From contig JAFRMK010000006.1 of the NCBI GenBank assembly GCA_017430725.1, forward strand, positions 1 through 64,000: DNA of 64,000 nucleotides, written 5' to 3'. The stretch is from Candidatus Saccharimonadota bacterium. GTDB taxonomy: Bacteria; Patescibacteriota; Saccharimonadia; Saccharimonadales; Saccharimonadaceae. Below the pieces are notes generated by a model. It saw nothing but the letters and a program-made list of their open reading frames with translations, ran no database searches and had not been told where the DNA came from. Both the position numbers and the translations under genes were made by a program. Below, piece by piece: positions 7,607-14,534 of this stretch (positions are counted from its first letter, which is position 1; each line of letters begins with the position of its first letter).

Positions 7607-8015
7607 TTACGCCGATAACCATCAGATAGCCCCGAACTCCTTCCAGCCAGCCCGCCAATTCGACTGAAGTGTTGTCGAAGCTGAAATAGTCCACTAAAAT
7701 CGACGATGCCAAAATTGTCAGCATGCTGGCAAACACGACGTTCTCGACTATTCTAAGCACGCCAAACAGACCACTGCGGCCAGCCCGCAAATAGAGCAGC
7801 AGTGGCACCAAAATCACAAACAGTGCATACAGGCCCTGTTGTGCCAAGGAAACGTCTATCTGTGAAAACCAGTCATGTAGTGCTTCTGCAAAGCCCGCGC
7901 CGAAGTTCTCATAAACCGCCACCCCAGCAATCATTGCCAAGAACGGCAGTCCGACATTGTGGCGCATTATCAAAAACAACAAGAGAAGAGCCGCCAGTAC
8001 TACGACAAGAACCAT
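7557..8015 (-). CDS. Four-helix membrane protein, unknown
   Basis: A 152-residue protein, mostly hydrophobic, with about four predicted membrane helices (around 2-30, 60-80, 88-108 and 128-148). I recognise no family; CvpA-like proteins have a similar layout but no motif confirms it. The start ATG (8013-8015) lies exactly 6 nt after a TATAAT box (8022-8027), implying a leaderless transcript. It overlaps the spoU gene tail to tail, an arrangement common in this compact genome. Confidence 0.7.
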   Translation of the reverse strand: MVLVVVLAALLLLFLIMRHNVGLPFLAMIAGVAVYENFGAGFAEALHDWFSQIDVSLAQQGLYALFVILVPLLLYLRAGRSGLFGVLRIVENVVFASMLTILASSILVDYFSFDNTSVELAGWLEGVRGYLMVIGVIMSYVDVFLFRAGRVF

Positions 8016-8051
8016 AAGCGAATTATATCATGCTTTCATGAAAAGCAATAT

Positions 8052-8963
8052 TTAGGCGCCTACCCGGTCACGGTGAACCGTGCGCTTGGCATTGTGTTCG
8101 ACGTATTCAATGATTTTGCCGGCCACGTTTCGCCCCGTCACCTTTTCAATGCCAAAACCTGGCGAAGCATTCACTTCCAGCACTAACGGACCACGCTCGG
8201 AGCGCATGATGTCGACGCCCGCCACGCTCAGCCCCATCGCCTTCGCCGCACGCACCGCCATTTTCTCCTCGGTCGGCGTCAGTTTTATCGGCGTGCCACT
8301 GCCACCCTTGTGCAAATTTGACCGAAAATCGTCATCCAGGCTCTGGCGCTTCATACTTGCAATCACTTTGCTCCCCACTACGAAGGCCCGAATATCAGTC
8401 CCGGCCGATTCCTTCACGAATTCTTGCAACAGGATGTTCGTACCGCTCTCGTTTGTCAGATAAAATGCCTGCAGAGTCGACTTAGCGGCTTTTTTGGTCT
8501 CTGCCAACACCACACCGTTGCCGTGCGTGCTGCGCGCCAATTTAATAATCACCGGCGCACCGCCCAATTGGTCTAGCAACTGGTCGATATTAGCCGAGTC
8601 GCGCGATACCACCGTGCGAGGAATATTAATATTATTCTTTGCTAACAGCTGCATCGAGCGCAATTTGTCGCGTGCCCGCGTAATCGCCAACGAGCGCGAC
8701 AAGGTATATTCTCCTTGCATCTCAAGCTGGCGCACAATCATGCAGCCGTAATTTGTCATGTAGGTCGCAATTCGCGGAATAATAGCGTCAAAACGCTCCA
8801 GCGGCTCACCATTGTAATAGACTAGATTATTGTTCGGCTCAATCGAGACATAGCAGTCCTTATATTTGACGATACTGACTTCGTGGCCACGCTGCTCGGC
8901 CTCTTCCTTGAGCCGTTGCGTAGAGTAATTTGACGGCCCATTTGATAGAATCGCGATTTTCAT
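8052..8963 (-). CDS. rimK: RimK-family ATP-grasp ligase
   Basis: A 303-residue ATP-grasp enzyme of the RimK type, which adds glutamate or similar residues to a protein C-terminus or small acceptor. Visible features are the N-terminal pre-ATP-grasp domain beginning MKIAILSNGP, the ATP-binding region with VIIKLARSTHGNGV, and metal-binding VLEVNASPGFG near the end. Its start overlaps the stop of the upstream retropepsin-like gene by 4 nt (ATGA), so the two are translationally coupled. In other bacteria RimK modifies ribosomal protein S6; the substrate here is unproven. Confidence 0.9.
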   Translation of the reverse strand: MKIAILSNGPSNYSTQRLKEEAEQRGHEVSIVKYKDCYVSIEPNNNLVYYNGEPLERFDAIIPRIATYMTNYGCMIVRQLEMQGEYTLSRSLAITRARDKLRSMQLLAKNNINIPRTVVSRDSANIDQLLDQLGGAPVIIKLARSTHGNGVVLAETKKAAKSTLQAFYLTNESGTNILLQEFVKESAGTDIRAFVVGSKVIASMKRQSLDDDFRSNLHKGGSGTPIKLTPTEEKMAVRAAKAMGLSVAGVDIMRSERGPLVLEVNASPGFGIEKVTGRNVAGKIIEYVEHNAKRTVHRDRVGA

Positions 8964-9391
8964 ACGTCGTCTCCTTTCGTGGCATTAACTTCTTTGCTGA
9001 CATCGACAATGAACCGACCGTGCAGACTGCGCCGGCCGATCAATATCGGATAGTTCATTTTTGCTCGGTCGCTCAGGCCAAAATCGGTCTCAAATTCCTG
9101 GTCGCCCAACCGTACCCGAAAGATAACTTTATATTTTCGTACCAGATGCCCCGAAGCACTGCGCACCTCTACGGTGTTGTAATTTTTACAACGGATTATT
9201 TGGCCGGTATAAAGCGGCGAGTGGGGCGCAAAAAGCCGGAAGGCCAGTTGTCCATCTTCTTCAACATGAATGTCGCTAGCCCAAATCGCCGAACCGTCTG
9301 CGCCGGTGTCAATTTTTGCGGGGATATGCTCGGCAATTCCCACGATGTCCACAAAAGCATCGCGCCCAATTGTTTCCAATCCAGTCTCCAT
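8960..9391 (-). CDS. Retropepsin-like protease (RimB/PF05618-like)
   Basis: A 143-residue protein with the aspartic-protease signature KIDTGADGSAIWAS (catalytic Asp about residue 28). The second half has GRRSLHGRFIVDV, as in the family once called ATP-dependent zinc proteases and now linked to RimK as RimB. Such proteins are often encoded beside RimK and are thought to trim or remove poly-glutamate tails. Here the overlap with rimK supports that partnership. ATG at 9391 follows a GGAGA ribosome-binding site. Confidence 0.85.
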   Translation of the reverse strand: METGLETIGRDAFVDIVGIAEHIPAKIDTGADGSAIWASDIHVEEDGQLAFRLFAPHSPLYTGQIIRCKNYNTVEVRSASGHLVRKYKVIFRVRLGDQEFETDFGLSDRAKMNYPILIGRRSLHGRFIVDVSKEVNATKGDDV

Positions 9392-9421
9392 AGCTTTTTC
9401 TCCAATTTTATTATCTCATTT

Positions 9422-9449
9422 TTGACAAAATATGTCAATGTGTTAAAAT
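9422..9449 (+). promoter_or_regulatory. Sigma-70-type promoter for the PH-domain gene
   Basis: TTGACA at 9422-9427, 16-nt spacer and TAAAAT at 9444-9449. An AAAAGGGG ribosome-binding site follows at about 9454-9461 before ATG 9471. It is one of the cleanest consensus promoters in the window and drives a gene with a normal leader. Confidence 0.85.
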
Positions 9450-9470
9450 ATAGAAAAGGGGAGTTTTGCA

Positions 9471-10055
9471 ATGAAGAAAGAGCTGTCTCAAATTAAGCAC
9501 GCCCGCAGCGTGAAGGAATTCCCGAATGTGGATCTAGCGGACGATGAATATGTCGTGATGCACATCGAACGCTCCAGGCTCGGCATTATTATTATCTGGT
9601 TCTTGGTGGCCGTCCTGATTGTCGGCCTAACCTGCGCGCTCTTGATGCTGGTCAATTCAGACATCTCTACCAACAGCTATCTTTCGCTCAACTCGTCCGC
9701 CAAGGGCTATCTTGCGCTCGGCGCCTTTACCTTGTATTTTGCGCTGGTTTTCTGTGGTTTCGCCGGTCAATCCATCTATAATTCTAACCAAATGTACATC
9801 ACTAATCAGCGCGCCATCCAAAAAGTGCGCCGTTCGCTTTTCAACAACTCCACCAACATCATTGAACTTTCCAAAATCGAAGATGTTTCATATCGCCAGC
9901 ACAGTCTCTGGGACCACATCTTCCAGGTCGGCACATTGCGCATGTCCACTGTTGGCGACGAAACAACCTACACTTTTCCTTTCCTCGACACTCCCCACGA
10001 CGAAATTGACCGCATCTCGAAACTGGTGCAGGATAGCCGCCCCGACAAAAAATAG
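9471..10055 (+). CDS. Membrane protein with bacterial PH domain
   Basis: A 194-residue protein. A cytoplasmic N-terminus (about 1-38) is followed by two membrane helices (about 38-62 and 82-106), then a domain resembling bacterial PH (bPH, DUF304-like): NQMYITNQRAIQKVRRSLFNN with SKIEDVSYRQHSLWDHIFQVG and the following strand-rich part. bPH proteins sit at membranes and their function is mostly unknown. The gene stands alone behind a strong promoter and ends against the terminator shared with the convergent pilin gene. Confidence 0.8.
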   Translation: MKKELSQIKHARSVKEFPNVDLADDEYVVMHIERSRLGIIIIWFLVAVLIVGLTCALLMLVNSDISTNSYLSLNSSAKGYLALGAFTLYFALVFCGFAGQSIYNSNQMYITNQRAIQKVRRSLFNNSTNIIELSKIEDVSYRQHSLWDHIFQVGTLRMSTVGDETTYTFPFLDTPHDEIDRISKLVQDSRPDKK

Positions 10056-10072
10056 CCCCTAGTCGGGGCCAT
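10047..10072 (-). terminator. Terminator of the pilin gene
   Basis: GCCCC (10055-10059) pairs with GGGGC (10065-10069). Read on the minus strand the hairpin is followed by a run of T residues complementary to the A run 10047-10052. It overlaps the stop of the PH-domain gene; on the plus strand the T run is short. Confidence 0.75.
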
Positions 10073-10465
10073 TTAGCGTCGATTTGTTTTGACGTAATCG
10101 TCTTCTTTTTCCATCGTTGCGCGTAGGGTGTATTCTTTGCAACGACCATCTTTGCAATTGCTCGCCTCGTAGCTATAGTCGCCACCATTCGTCCAGATAT
10201 TCGCGCCATACGGGTCGGTAAATAAGTTCGGGTCAATCCACGGCAACACATCGGCGCTGTCAATTTTTTCCGGATAGTAGCCATTTTCGGCATAGTAGCC
10301 TTCTTCGAGCGCATAGTACATGGCGTTGATTGCGGTCTTGCGGTCGTCGTCTCTGTCCATCGCCTCGACGGTGTTTTTCTGAATGAAGAACAATGCCGTC
10401 AAAATCCCCACGAACGCAATGCAGAGCAGCAGCTCCAAAACCGTAAATGCCTTGCGTGATTTCAT
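10073..10465 (-). CDS. Type IV pilin-like protein
   Basis: A 130-residue prepilin. The N-terminus MKSRKAFTVLELLLCIAFVG has a basic leader, a processing site before FTVLE with the conserved Glu at +5, and one hydrophobic helix that would form the pilus core. The remainder is a small globular domain with two Cys (ASNCKDGRC) near the C-terminus, a likely disulfide loop. The reading frame is open further upstream, but this ATG is supported by the pilin leader and by a TATAAT box 6 nt before it (leaderless). It may be polymerised by the PilB at 5460. Confidence 0.88.
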   Translation of the reverse strand: MKSRKAFTVLELLLCIAFVGILTALFFIQKNTVEAMDRDDDRKTAINAMYYALEEGYYAENGYYPEKIDSADVLPWIDPNLFTDPYGANIWTNGGDYSYEASNCKDGRCKEYTLRATMEKEDDYVKTNRR

Positions 10466-10537
10466 TATTCCATTATAACATGTCGCATCTGCAGCGCGAA
10501 AACAACCCTCCATATATGCAAGATGGTATTTCTGTGT

Positions 10538-10543
10538 TATAAT
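10538..10543 (+). promoter_or_regulatory. -10 box upstream of tRNA-Met
   Basis: TATAAT at 10538-10543, 19 nt before the tRNA. The matching -35 is weak (TATGCA at 10515-10520, 17-nt spacing). Confidence 0.6.
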
Positions 10544-10562
10544 AACAGCCACAACGAAATTT

Positions 10563-10639
10563 GGCATCGTAGCTCAGTTGGTTAGAGCGTAGGACTCATA
10601 AGCCTAAGGTCGCTGGTTCGATCCCAGCCGATGCTACCA
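10563..10639 (+). tRNA. tRNA-Met (CAT), elongator type
   Basis: A 77-nt cloverleaf with D-loop AGCTCAGTTGGTTAGAGC, anticodon loop CTCATAA, T-arm GCTGG/CCAGC and an encoded CCA. The acceptor stem GGCATCG/CGATGCT has a G-U end pair, and the anticodon stem ends in an A-G mismatch. The 5' end (GGC..CGTAGCTCAGTTGG) resembles bacterial elongator tRNA-Met more than the initiator or tRNA-Ile2. Two other CAT tRNAs lie at 52546 and 53124. Confidence 0.92.
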
Positions 10640-10642
10640 CAT

Positions 10643-10664
10643 CACCCACTAGGGGTGTTTTTTT
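10643..10664 (+). terminator. Intrinsic terminator after tRNA-Met
   Basis: CACCC (10643-10647) pairs with GGGTG (10653-10657) around a 5-nt loop, followed by seven T residues. It separates the tRNA from the DGR operon. Confidence 0.85.
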
Positions 10665-10677
10665 GTTGCCGAATCTC

Positions 10678-10824
10678 TTGCCAAAACCAGCAGGTCTGCT
10701 ATAATAAACATAAGTGTGTTGCCCGAACGGGCAGTGGAAACAAACAAAAATGGCATTAACTGCGAGAACTGGTCAGAAACTCGCTTTTTAGATACGCGAG
10801 CTTAATAGAAAAGGATTAATCTTC
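10678..10824 (+). promoter_or_regulatory. Promoter and structured leader of the DGR target gene
   Basis: TTGCCA (10678-10683), 16-nt spacer and TATAAT (10700-10705) give a leader of about 115 nt. A TGCCC-GAAC-GGGCA hairpin comes first. GCGAG (10762-10766) can then pair with CTCGC (10780-10784) followed by five T residues, a terminator-like form. CTCGC can instead pair with GCGAG (10796-10800), a mutually exclusive anti-terminator form. A 13-codon open frame (ATG 10750 to TAG 10791) ends inside this switch. The ribosome-binding site AAAAGGA lies in the loop of a TTAAT/ATTAA hairpin. This looks like an attenuator; no known class is recognised. Confidence 0.6.
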
Positions 10825-12453
10825 ATGAAAACCACCACCAAACTGGCAAGCTACCTACTATCCACTGCCGTCATGGCCGTCAGTCCGTTTACGGCTTTCG
10901 CCACAGAATCTGCCGGCACCAACGGCATGACCTTCTACGACTACTTGGCCTCAAATGCAGATAAAGACACTGTGATAGATTTTAACCAAGCTCCGACCAC
11001 TGGTAACGAGGTGGACAGTTCCTCTGGCATGGATGTACCCATTTCAGACATCGGTGGCCTGTACATGCTGCAAGACACCAAAGACGACGAAAAGCCAATG
11101 TACTTCTACCGTGGGAACGTCACAGATAACAACGTCATCTTTAACGACTTCTGCTGGCTAATCGTCCGTACCACTGAAACCGGCGGCACCAAGCTCCTCT
11201 ACAACGGTACCCCGACTGATGACGGTCAATGTCTCGGCGACCCGGACTGGACCACGGAAGATACCATAAATGCCATGAATGCTATGTACTCAGCCGACCC
11301 GCCGGTTATGCAAAGCTGGCCAACCACCAATATCGGCGCTGTCCAGTTCAACACCCAGTACAACTCTCCCTCAGATTTCGGCTACATGTACGGCGAACGC
11401 TATGAATCGACCAGTAAGAGCTTCACCAGCACCACCGTCTTCGGCAATGATGTAAGCTACTCCAATGGCACCTACACTCTCCAGGACACCACCACTGGTT
11501 TTGCGAATACGTCGAACGCTCATCACTACACCTGCCTTACTACCTCCACCACCTGCTCTGAAGTATATTATGAAGTTTACCGTTGGAGCGCTTCCGGTTC
11601 GAACGGTTACTTCTTAACTTTCACTGACGGCGACACCCTCGACACGGCACTAGAGAAGATGGCGAAGAACGAACATGACTCCACCATCAAGACGGCCGTC
11701 GAGTCCTGGTACGAAGAAAATATGACGGGCGTCACAGACTATCTCGAAGACACCATCTTCTACGGCAGTAAAACCTTTGCCTCCGGCGCTCTCTCCACCA
11801 AAGATTCCAACTTTGGCTCTAACTTTGATGCGCATGGCTACTCCTACACTGACACCATGCTCGACATCTACTACCACGGCGCCAGCCGTGAAGCGGACAG
11901 CAATCTTCAAGAACCCACGATGAACGCCGTCAATTTCGACTACACGGACCCGAATGGCATCTACACGGTCGCTAACGGCAAGTTAAAGTATCCTGTCGGC
12001 CTCCTTACGAACTCTGAGATGATCCTGGCCGGTAACGGCTATCCCGCCATGGCCAAAAACACTTACATAGATGACAACTTCGTCTGGTGGGGTCTTTCGC
12101 CGTTTGCCTTCGACAACTCTCTCGCGGATGCGGGCAGTGTCCTTGGTCTCTATGGCCTTTCGTACCGCGACGATGTCGGCGATGGGCTTGGTGGTCGTCC
12201 CTCGGTTTCTTTGAAATCCACGCTTGGCGCGCTTGACGGCGATGGGTCCCGTGAAAATCCTTTCACGGGACTCACCGAGTCGTCCTCGAGCGACGACCCG
12301 GCTGATGACCAACCGACCGATGAACCTGATACACCTGAAAGTACCACCCCAGACAACCCGCAAACTGCAGATATGCTCGTCGCGACCGCGGTCTCGGCAA
12401 GCTTCCTGCTCGCGCTTGGCTACCTCGGTTTGCGCAAAACTGCCCGCCGATAG
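10825..12453 (+). CDS. DGR target: secreted, wall-sorted variable protein
   Basis: A 542-residue surface protein. Residues 1-26 are a signal peptide (MKTTTKLASYLLSTAVMAVS, cleavage after AFA). A conserved segment follows (GGLYMLQDTKDDEKPMYFYR, NNVIFNDFCWLIVRTTETGG), a domain seen in Gram-positive surface proteins. Near 415-465 lies a region ending GGRPSVSLKS, like the C-type-lectin-type cores of DGR targets; it contains the variable repeat. The C-terminus has a Pro/Asp/Thr linker, NPQTAD, a membrane helix and KTARR, a sortase-type sorting signal. Avd and the reverse transcriptase follow at once. It probably binds a host or environmental ligand; the ligand is unknown. Confidence 0.88.
   Translation: MKTTTKLASYLLSTAVMAVSPFTAFATESAGTNGMTFYDYLASNADKDTVIDFNQAPTTGNEVDSSSGMDVPISDIGGLYMLQDTKDDEKPMYFYRGNVTDNNVIFNDFCWLIVRTTETGGTKLLYNGTPTDDGQCLGDPDWTTEDTINAMNAMYSADPPVMQSWPTTNIGAVQFNTQYNSPSDFGYMYGERYESTSKSFTSTTVFGNDVSYSNGTYTLQDTTTGFANTSNAHHYTCLTTSTTCSEVYYEVYRWSASGSNGYFLTFTDGDTLDTALEKMAKNEHDSTIKTAVESWYEENMTGVTDYLEDTIFYGSKTFASGALSTKDSNFGSNFDAHGYSYTDTMLDIYYHGASREADSNLQEPTMNAVNFDYTDPNGIYTVANGKLKYPVGLLTNSEMILAGNGYPAMAKNTYIDDNFVWWGLSPFAFDNSLADAGSVLGLYGLSYRDDVGDGLGGRPSVSLKSTLGALDGDGSRENPFTGLTESSSSDDPADDQPTDEPDTPESTTPDNPQTADMLVATAVSASFLLALGYLGLRKTARR
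12082..12201 (+). repeat. DGR variable repeat (VR)
   Basis: These 120 nt (40 codons, GTC to CCC) align without gaps to the template repeat at 14238-14357. There are 27 differences. In 25 the template base is A and the VR base is G, C or T; the other two are T in the template and G in VR (codons 20 and 38). The variable codons are mostly template AAC/AAT, which give VR residues D, S, L, Y, R, G. The adenine-specific pattern is the signature of mutagenic retrohoming. The replaced region encodes the putative ligand-binding end of the protein. Confidence 0.95.
12247..12270 (+). promoter_or_regulatory. Hairpin/cruciform downstream of VR
   Basis: A perfect 10-bp inverted repeat (TCCCGTGAAA / TTTCACGGGA) with a 4-nt loop, 45 nt after the VR end and inside the coding sequence. 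In the phage BPP-1 DGR, a short hairpin with a 4-nt loop just downstream of the target repeat is needed for efficient retrohoming. Position and form fit that role here. Confidence 0.7.
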
Positions 12454-12471
12454 GGTATAATGGTCTGAGGA

Positions 12472-12939
12472 ATGACAAGAAAAACTCAGACTACCAAGGT
12501 TGACTCGGACGCTCGGAAGTCCAAACCTGAGCGTCCGGTTTTGCTGTTCAAAAAGAACGACCTTCTGTCCAACGCCAAATACGGCCAAAATTTTCGTCTT
12601 GAAAATATGATCTATGACCTCGACCGTTATTATCGCCTCTATGTCGCGAACAATATCCCCAGCACCCAGCGCGACCTCCGCATTCACATGTTCGAAGAAA
12701 TCTACCACCTGCACGAAGACGTGTTTTCCGCGACTTTCACGAAAGGCAACATCCGCCGAAAACACCTGTCAGAGATGAAGAAACACATGTCGCTCGTCGA
12801 CATGCTTCTCCGTCACCTCGGTGAACATAAATACGTCAAAGCGCAAAAAATTGAGCATTGCTCGGCATTGCTCTGTGAGATAAAAACTATAGTCTATGGT
12901 TGGGCCAAACGTGAAGAACTTGCCGGCAAAACCAAGTGA
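12472..12939 (+). CDS. avd: DGR accessory variability protein Avd
   Basis: A 155-residue basic protein. After a disordered Lys-rich N-terminus (1-30), residues about 35-150 are predicted almost wholly helical (MIYDLDRYYRLY, MFEEIYHLHEDVF, MKKHMSLVDMLLRHL), consistent with the four-helix Avd/S23 fold. Avd forms a pentameric barrel that binds the reverse transcriptase and template RNA. It begins 18 nt after the target stop and overlaps the RT gene by 44 nt. A TATAAT box lies 10 nt before the ATG, so it may have its own promoter as well. Confidence 0.85.
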   Translation: MTRKTQTTKVDSDARKSKPERPVLLFKKNDLLSNAKYGQNFRLENMIYDLDRYYRLYVANNIPSTQRDLRIHMFEEIYHLHEDVFSATFTKGNIRRKHLSEMKKHMSLVDMLLRHLGEHKYVKAQKIEHCSALLCEIKTIVYGWAKREELAGKTK

Positions 12940-14191
12940 TTTCCAGTCGACCCTGACTCTGGAAAACCTCCAAGACGCCTGGCATACGGTGCGCCGTACC
13001 TGCAACAACAAGCGCAATCTTTACGCCTTTGACCTAAACGACCACGCAAACCTCTATAAAATCCTCCAGGAGCTCCGCACCGGCACTTACCGCCCCGACC
13101 CATACTATCCGTTCATGATTTTCGAGCCGAAGCCCCGTCTCGTCATGAGTCAATCGATTCGAGATAAAGTCGTGAACCACTATTTCGCCAAGCAAATCCT
13201 CATGCCGACCCTCGAAGGCGAGCTCATCGACGCGAATTGCGCCACCCGTAAAAACATGGGCACTTCCTACGCTATCAAACTGGTCAAACACTACTTCGGC
13301 CAGCTCTCCCAGCGCGAACCATACCAAGAAATCTATGCCCTGAAGCTCGACATCAGCAAGTATTTTTACACCATCGACCACGCCGTCCTCCTGGAAAAGG
13401 TCCAAAAGCATCTCCACGACCCCGAAGCGCTCGAAATCCTTCGGCGCATCGTCTCTGAGACCGACCAGTCGTATATCAATCAGGCCGTCAAAGCCAACAA
13501 TGCCAGATACGGCACCGATATTCCTTATTACCAGCAGGGCAAAGGCTTGAGCATCGGAGCGATGACGAGCCAATTTCTCGCCATCTTTTACCTGTCCGAC
13601 CTCGACCACTTTATTACCGAGGCACTCGGTTGTCGCTATTTTGCCCGCTACATGGACGACTTCCTTATTCTTTCGACTGACAAGTCCGAGCTTCGTCGCA
13701 TCTGGCGTACGCTTGAGGCCAAGCTCGCTTCGGAATATCTACTGACCCTGAATCCCAAAACCGAAATTTTCTGTTGTCGCCGGGGCTTCAATTTCCTCGG
13801 TTTTCGTTTCCGGGTTACCGACAATCGGCTCCGGGTCTCAATGGCGCGCAAAACCCGCCAACGCGTCCGTCACCGCCTGGCCATAAGAGCAAAAACAGAT
13901 TATTTGGACTATCGCCACAGCTTATCCAGTTATTACGGATATTGGTTGGCAGTCGACCATCGTCGCGCCGTCGCCCAACGCCCAGATTTTCACATCTCAA
14001 CCGCCGACCTCCTGCGCCATTACCCAAATCGCCCGAGCGAGACCAACTTCGTTCTGGAGGGTGCTCGGCTTCACCCGCACGGCGATGTTTTCACCGGTTT
14101 CTCGGCCGATTTATTGCTGACAGAGCTGAGCCTTCCTGAATATGACTGCATTAATCTCGTGCGTCCAGTCAGTCGAACTAGCTTGTGCTAG
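12896..14191 (+). CDS. DGR reverse transcriptase
   Basis: A 431-residue RT. It carries the first catalytic Asp in YALKLDISKYF (about D152), the motif KGLSIGAMTSQFLA (217-229) in place of the fingers motif 4 of other RTs, the catalytic YMDD (252-255), and FLGFRF (299-304). It has no maturase, RNase H or integrase domain, as expected for DGR RTs. Together with Avd it would copy TR RNA with frequent errors at A and deliver the cDNA to VR. The ATG at 12896 lies within avd; the first residues could be trimmed by a later start. The TR follows 46 nt after the stop. Confidence 0.95.
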   Translation: MVGPNVKNLPAKPSDFQSTLTLENLQDAWHTVRRTCNNKRNLYAFDLNDHANLYKILQELRTGTYRPDPYYPFMIFEPKPRLVMSQSIRDKVVNHYFAKQILMPTLEGELIDANCATRKNMGTSYAIKLVKHYFGQLSQREPYQEIYALKLDISKYFYTIDHAVLLEKVQKHLHDPEALEILRRIVSETDQSYINQAVKANNARYGTDIPYYQQGKGLSIGAMTSQFLAIFYLSDLDHFITEALGCRYFARYMDDFLILSTDKSELRRIWRTLEAKLASEYLLTLNPKTEIFCCRRGFNFLGFRFRVTDNRLRVSMARKTRQRVRHRLAIRAKTDYLDYRHSLSSYYGYWLAVDHRRAVAQRPDFHISTADLLRHYPNRPSETNFVLEGARLHPHGDVFTGFSADLLLTELSLPEYDCINLVRPVSRTSLC

Positions 14192-14237
14192 GATGGTATT
14201 GGGGCATTTCCACACTAAAGGGTGTCCATTCGCCTTC

Positions 14238-14357
14238 ATCTGGTGAGGTCTTTCGCCGATTGACTTCAACAACAATAACGCGAATGCGGGCAATTTCAAT
14301 GGTCTCAATGGCAATTCGAACAACAACAATGTCAACAATGGGATTGGTGTTCGTCCC
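14238..14357 (+). repeat. DGR template repeat (TR)
   Basis: A 120-nt template, 93/120 identical to VR 12082-12201. Read in the VR frame it is dense in AAC and AAT codons (15 of 40) and holds a TGA that becomes TGG in VR. AAY codons let A-mutagenesis reach many amino acids without making stops, a usual DGR design. It is non-coding, on the same strand as RT and downstream of it. Homology stops at about the CCC codon, after which TR continues into a T-rich stretch. Confidence 0.95.
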
Positions 14358-14530
14358 TATTTTCTTTTTCGTTTTTCTTCGTCTCAAAGCTTAGGCTCAT
14401 GGCGTTGCCATGTCAGAGCCACGGCGAGTAACCATTGTACCTTAGAACGACAGAAAAACTGTAGTACAAGAAGAAACAGGAACTGTCCCTGTTGCCGTTT
14501 TTGGCAACAAAAACCGCGCCATAGTCTCAC
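14358..14530 (+). ncRNA. Structured spacer after TR
   Basis: Gene-free DNA between TR and glgB. It contains a T-rich stretch (14358-14382), a long hairpin GGCTC-ATGGC-GTT-GCCAT-GTCA-GAGCC (14394-14420), and GTTGCC/GGCAAC with a GTTTTT loop (14491-14508). In the studied BPP-1 element the RNA just downstream of TR is needed for cDNA priming and RT-Avd binding, so this is the natural candidate here. The last hairpin could also end glgB transcription, but no T run follows it on that strand. Confidence 0.5.
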
Positions 14531-14534
14531 CGGC

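Noticed and set aside
11983-12765. 260-codon minus-strand frame
   Set aside because: Antisense to the DGR target and avd; no motif, and both real genes are well supported.
14491-14508. Terminator for glgB at GTTGCC/GGCAAC
   Set aside because: No T run follows the hairpin on the minus strand; the stem is real but its job is unclear, so it was listed with the post-TR spacer.
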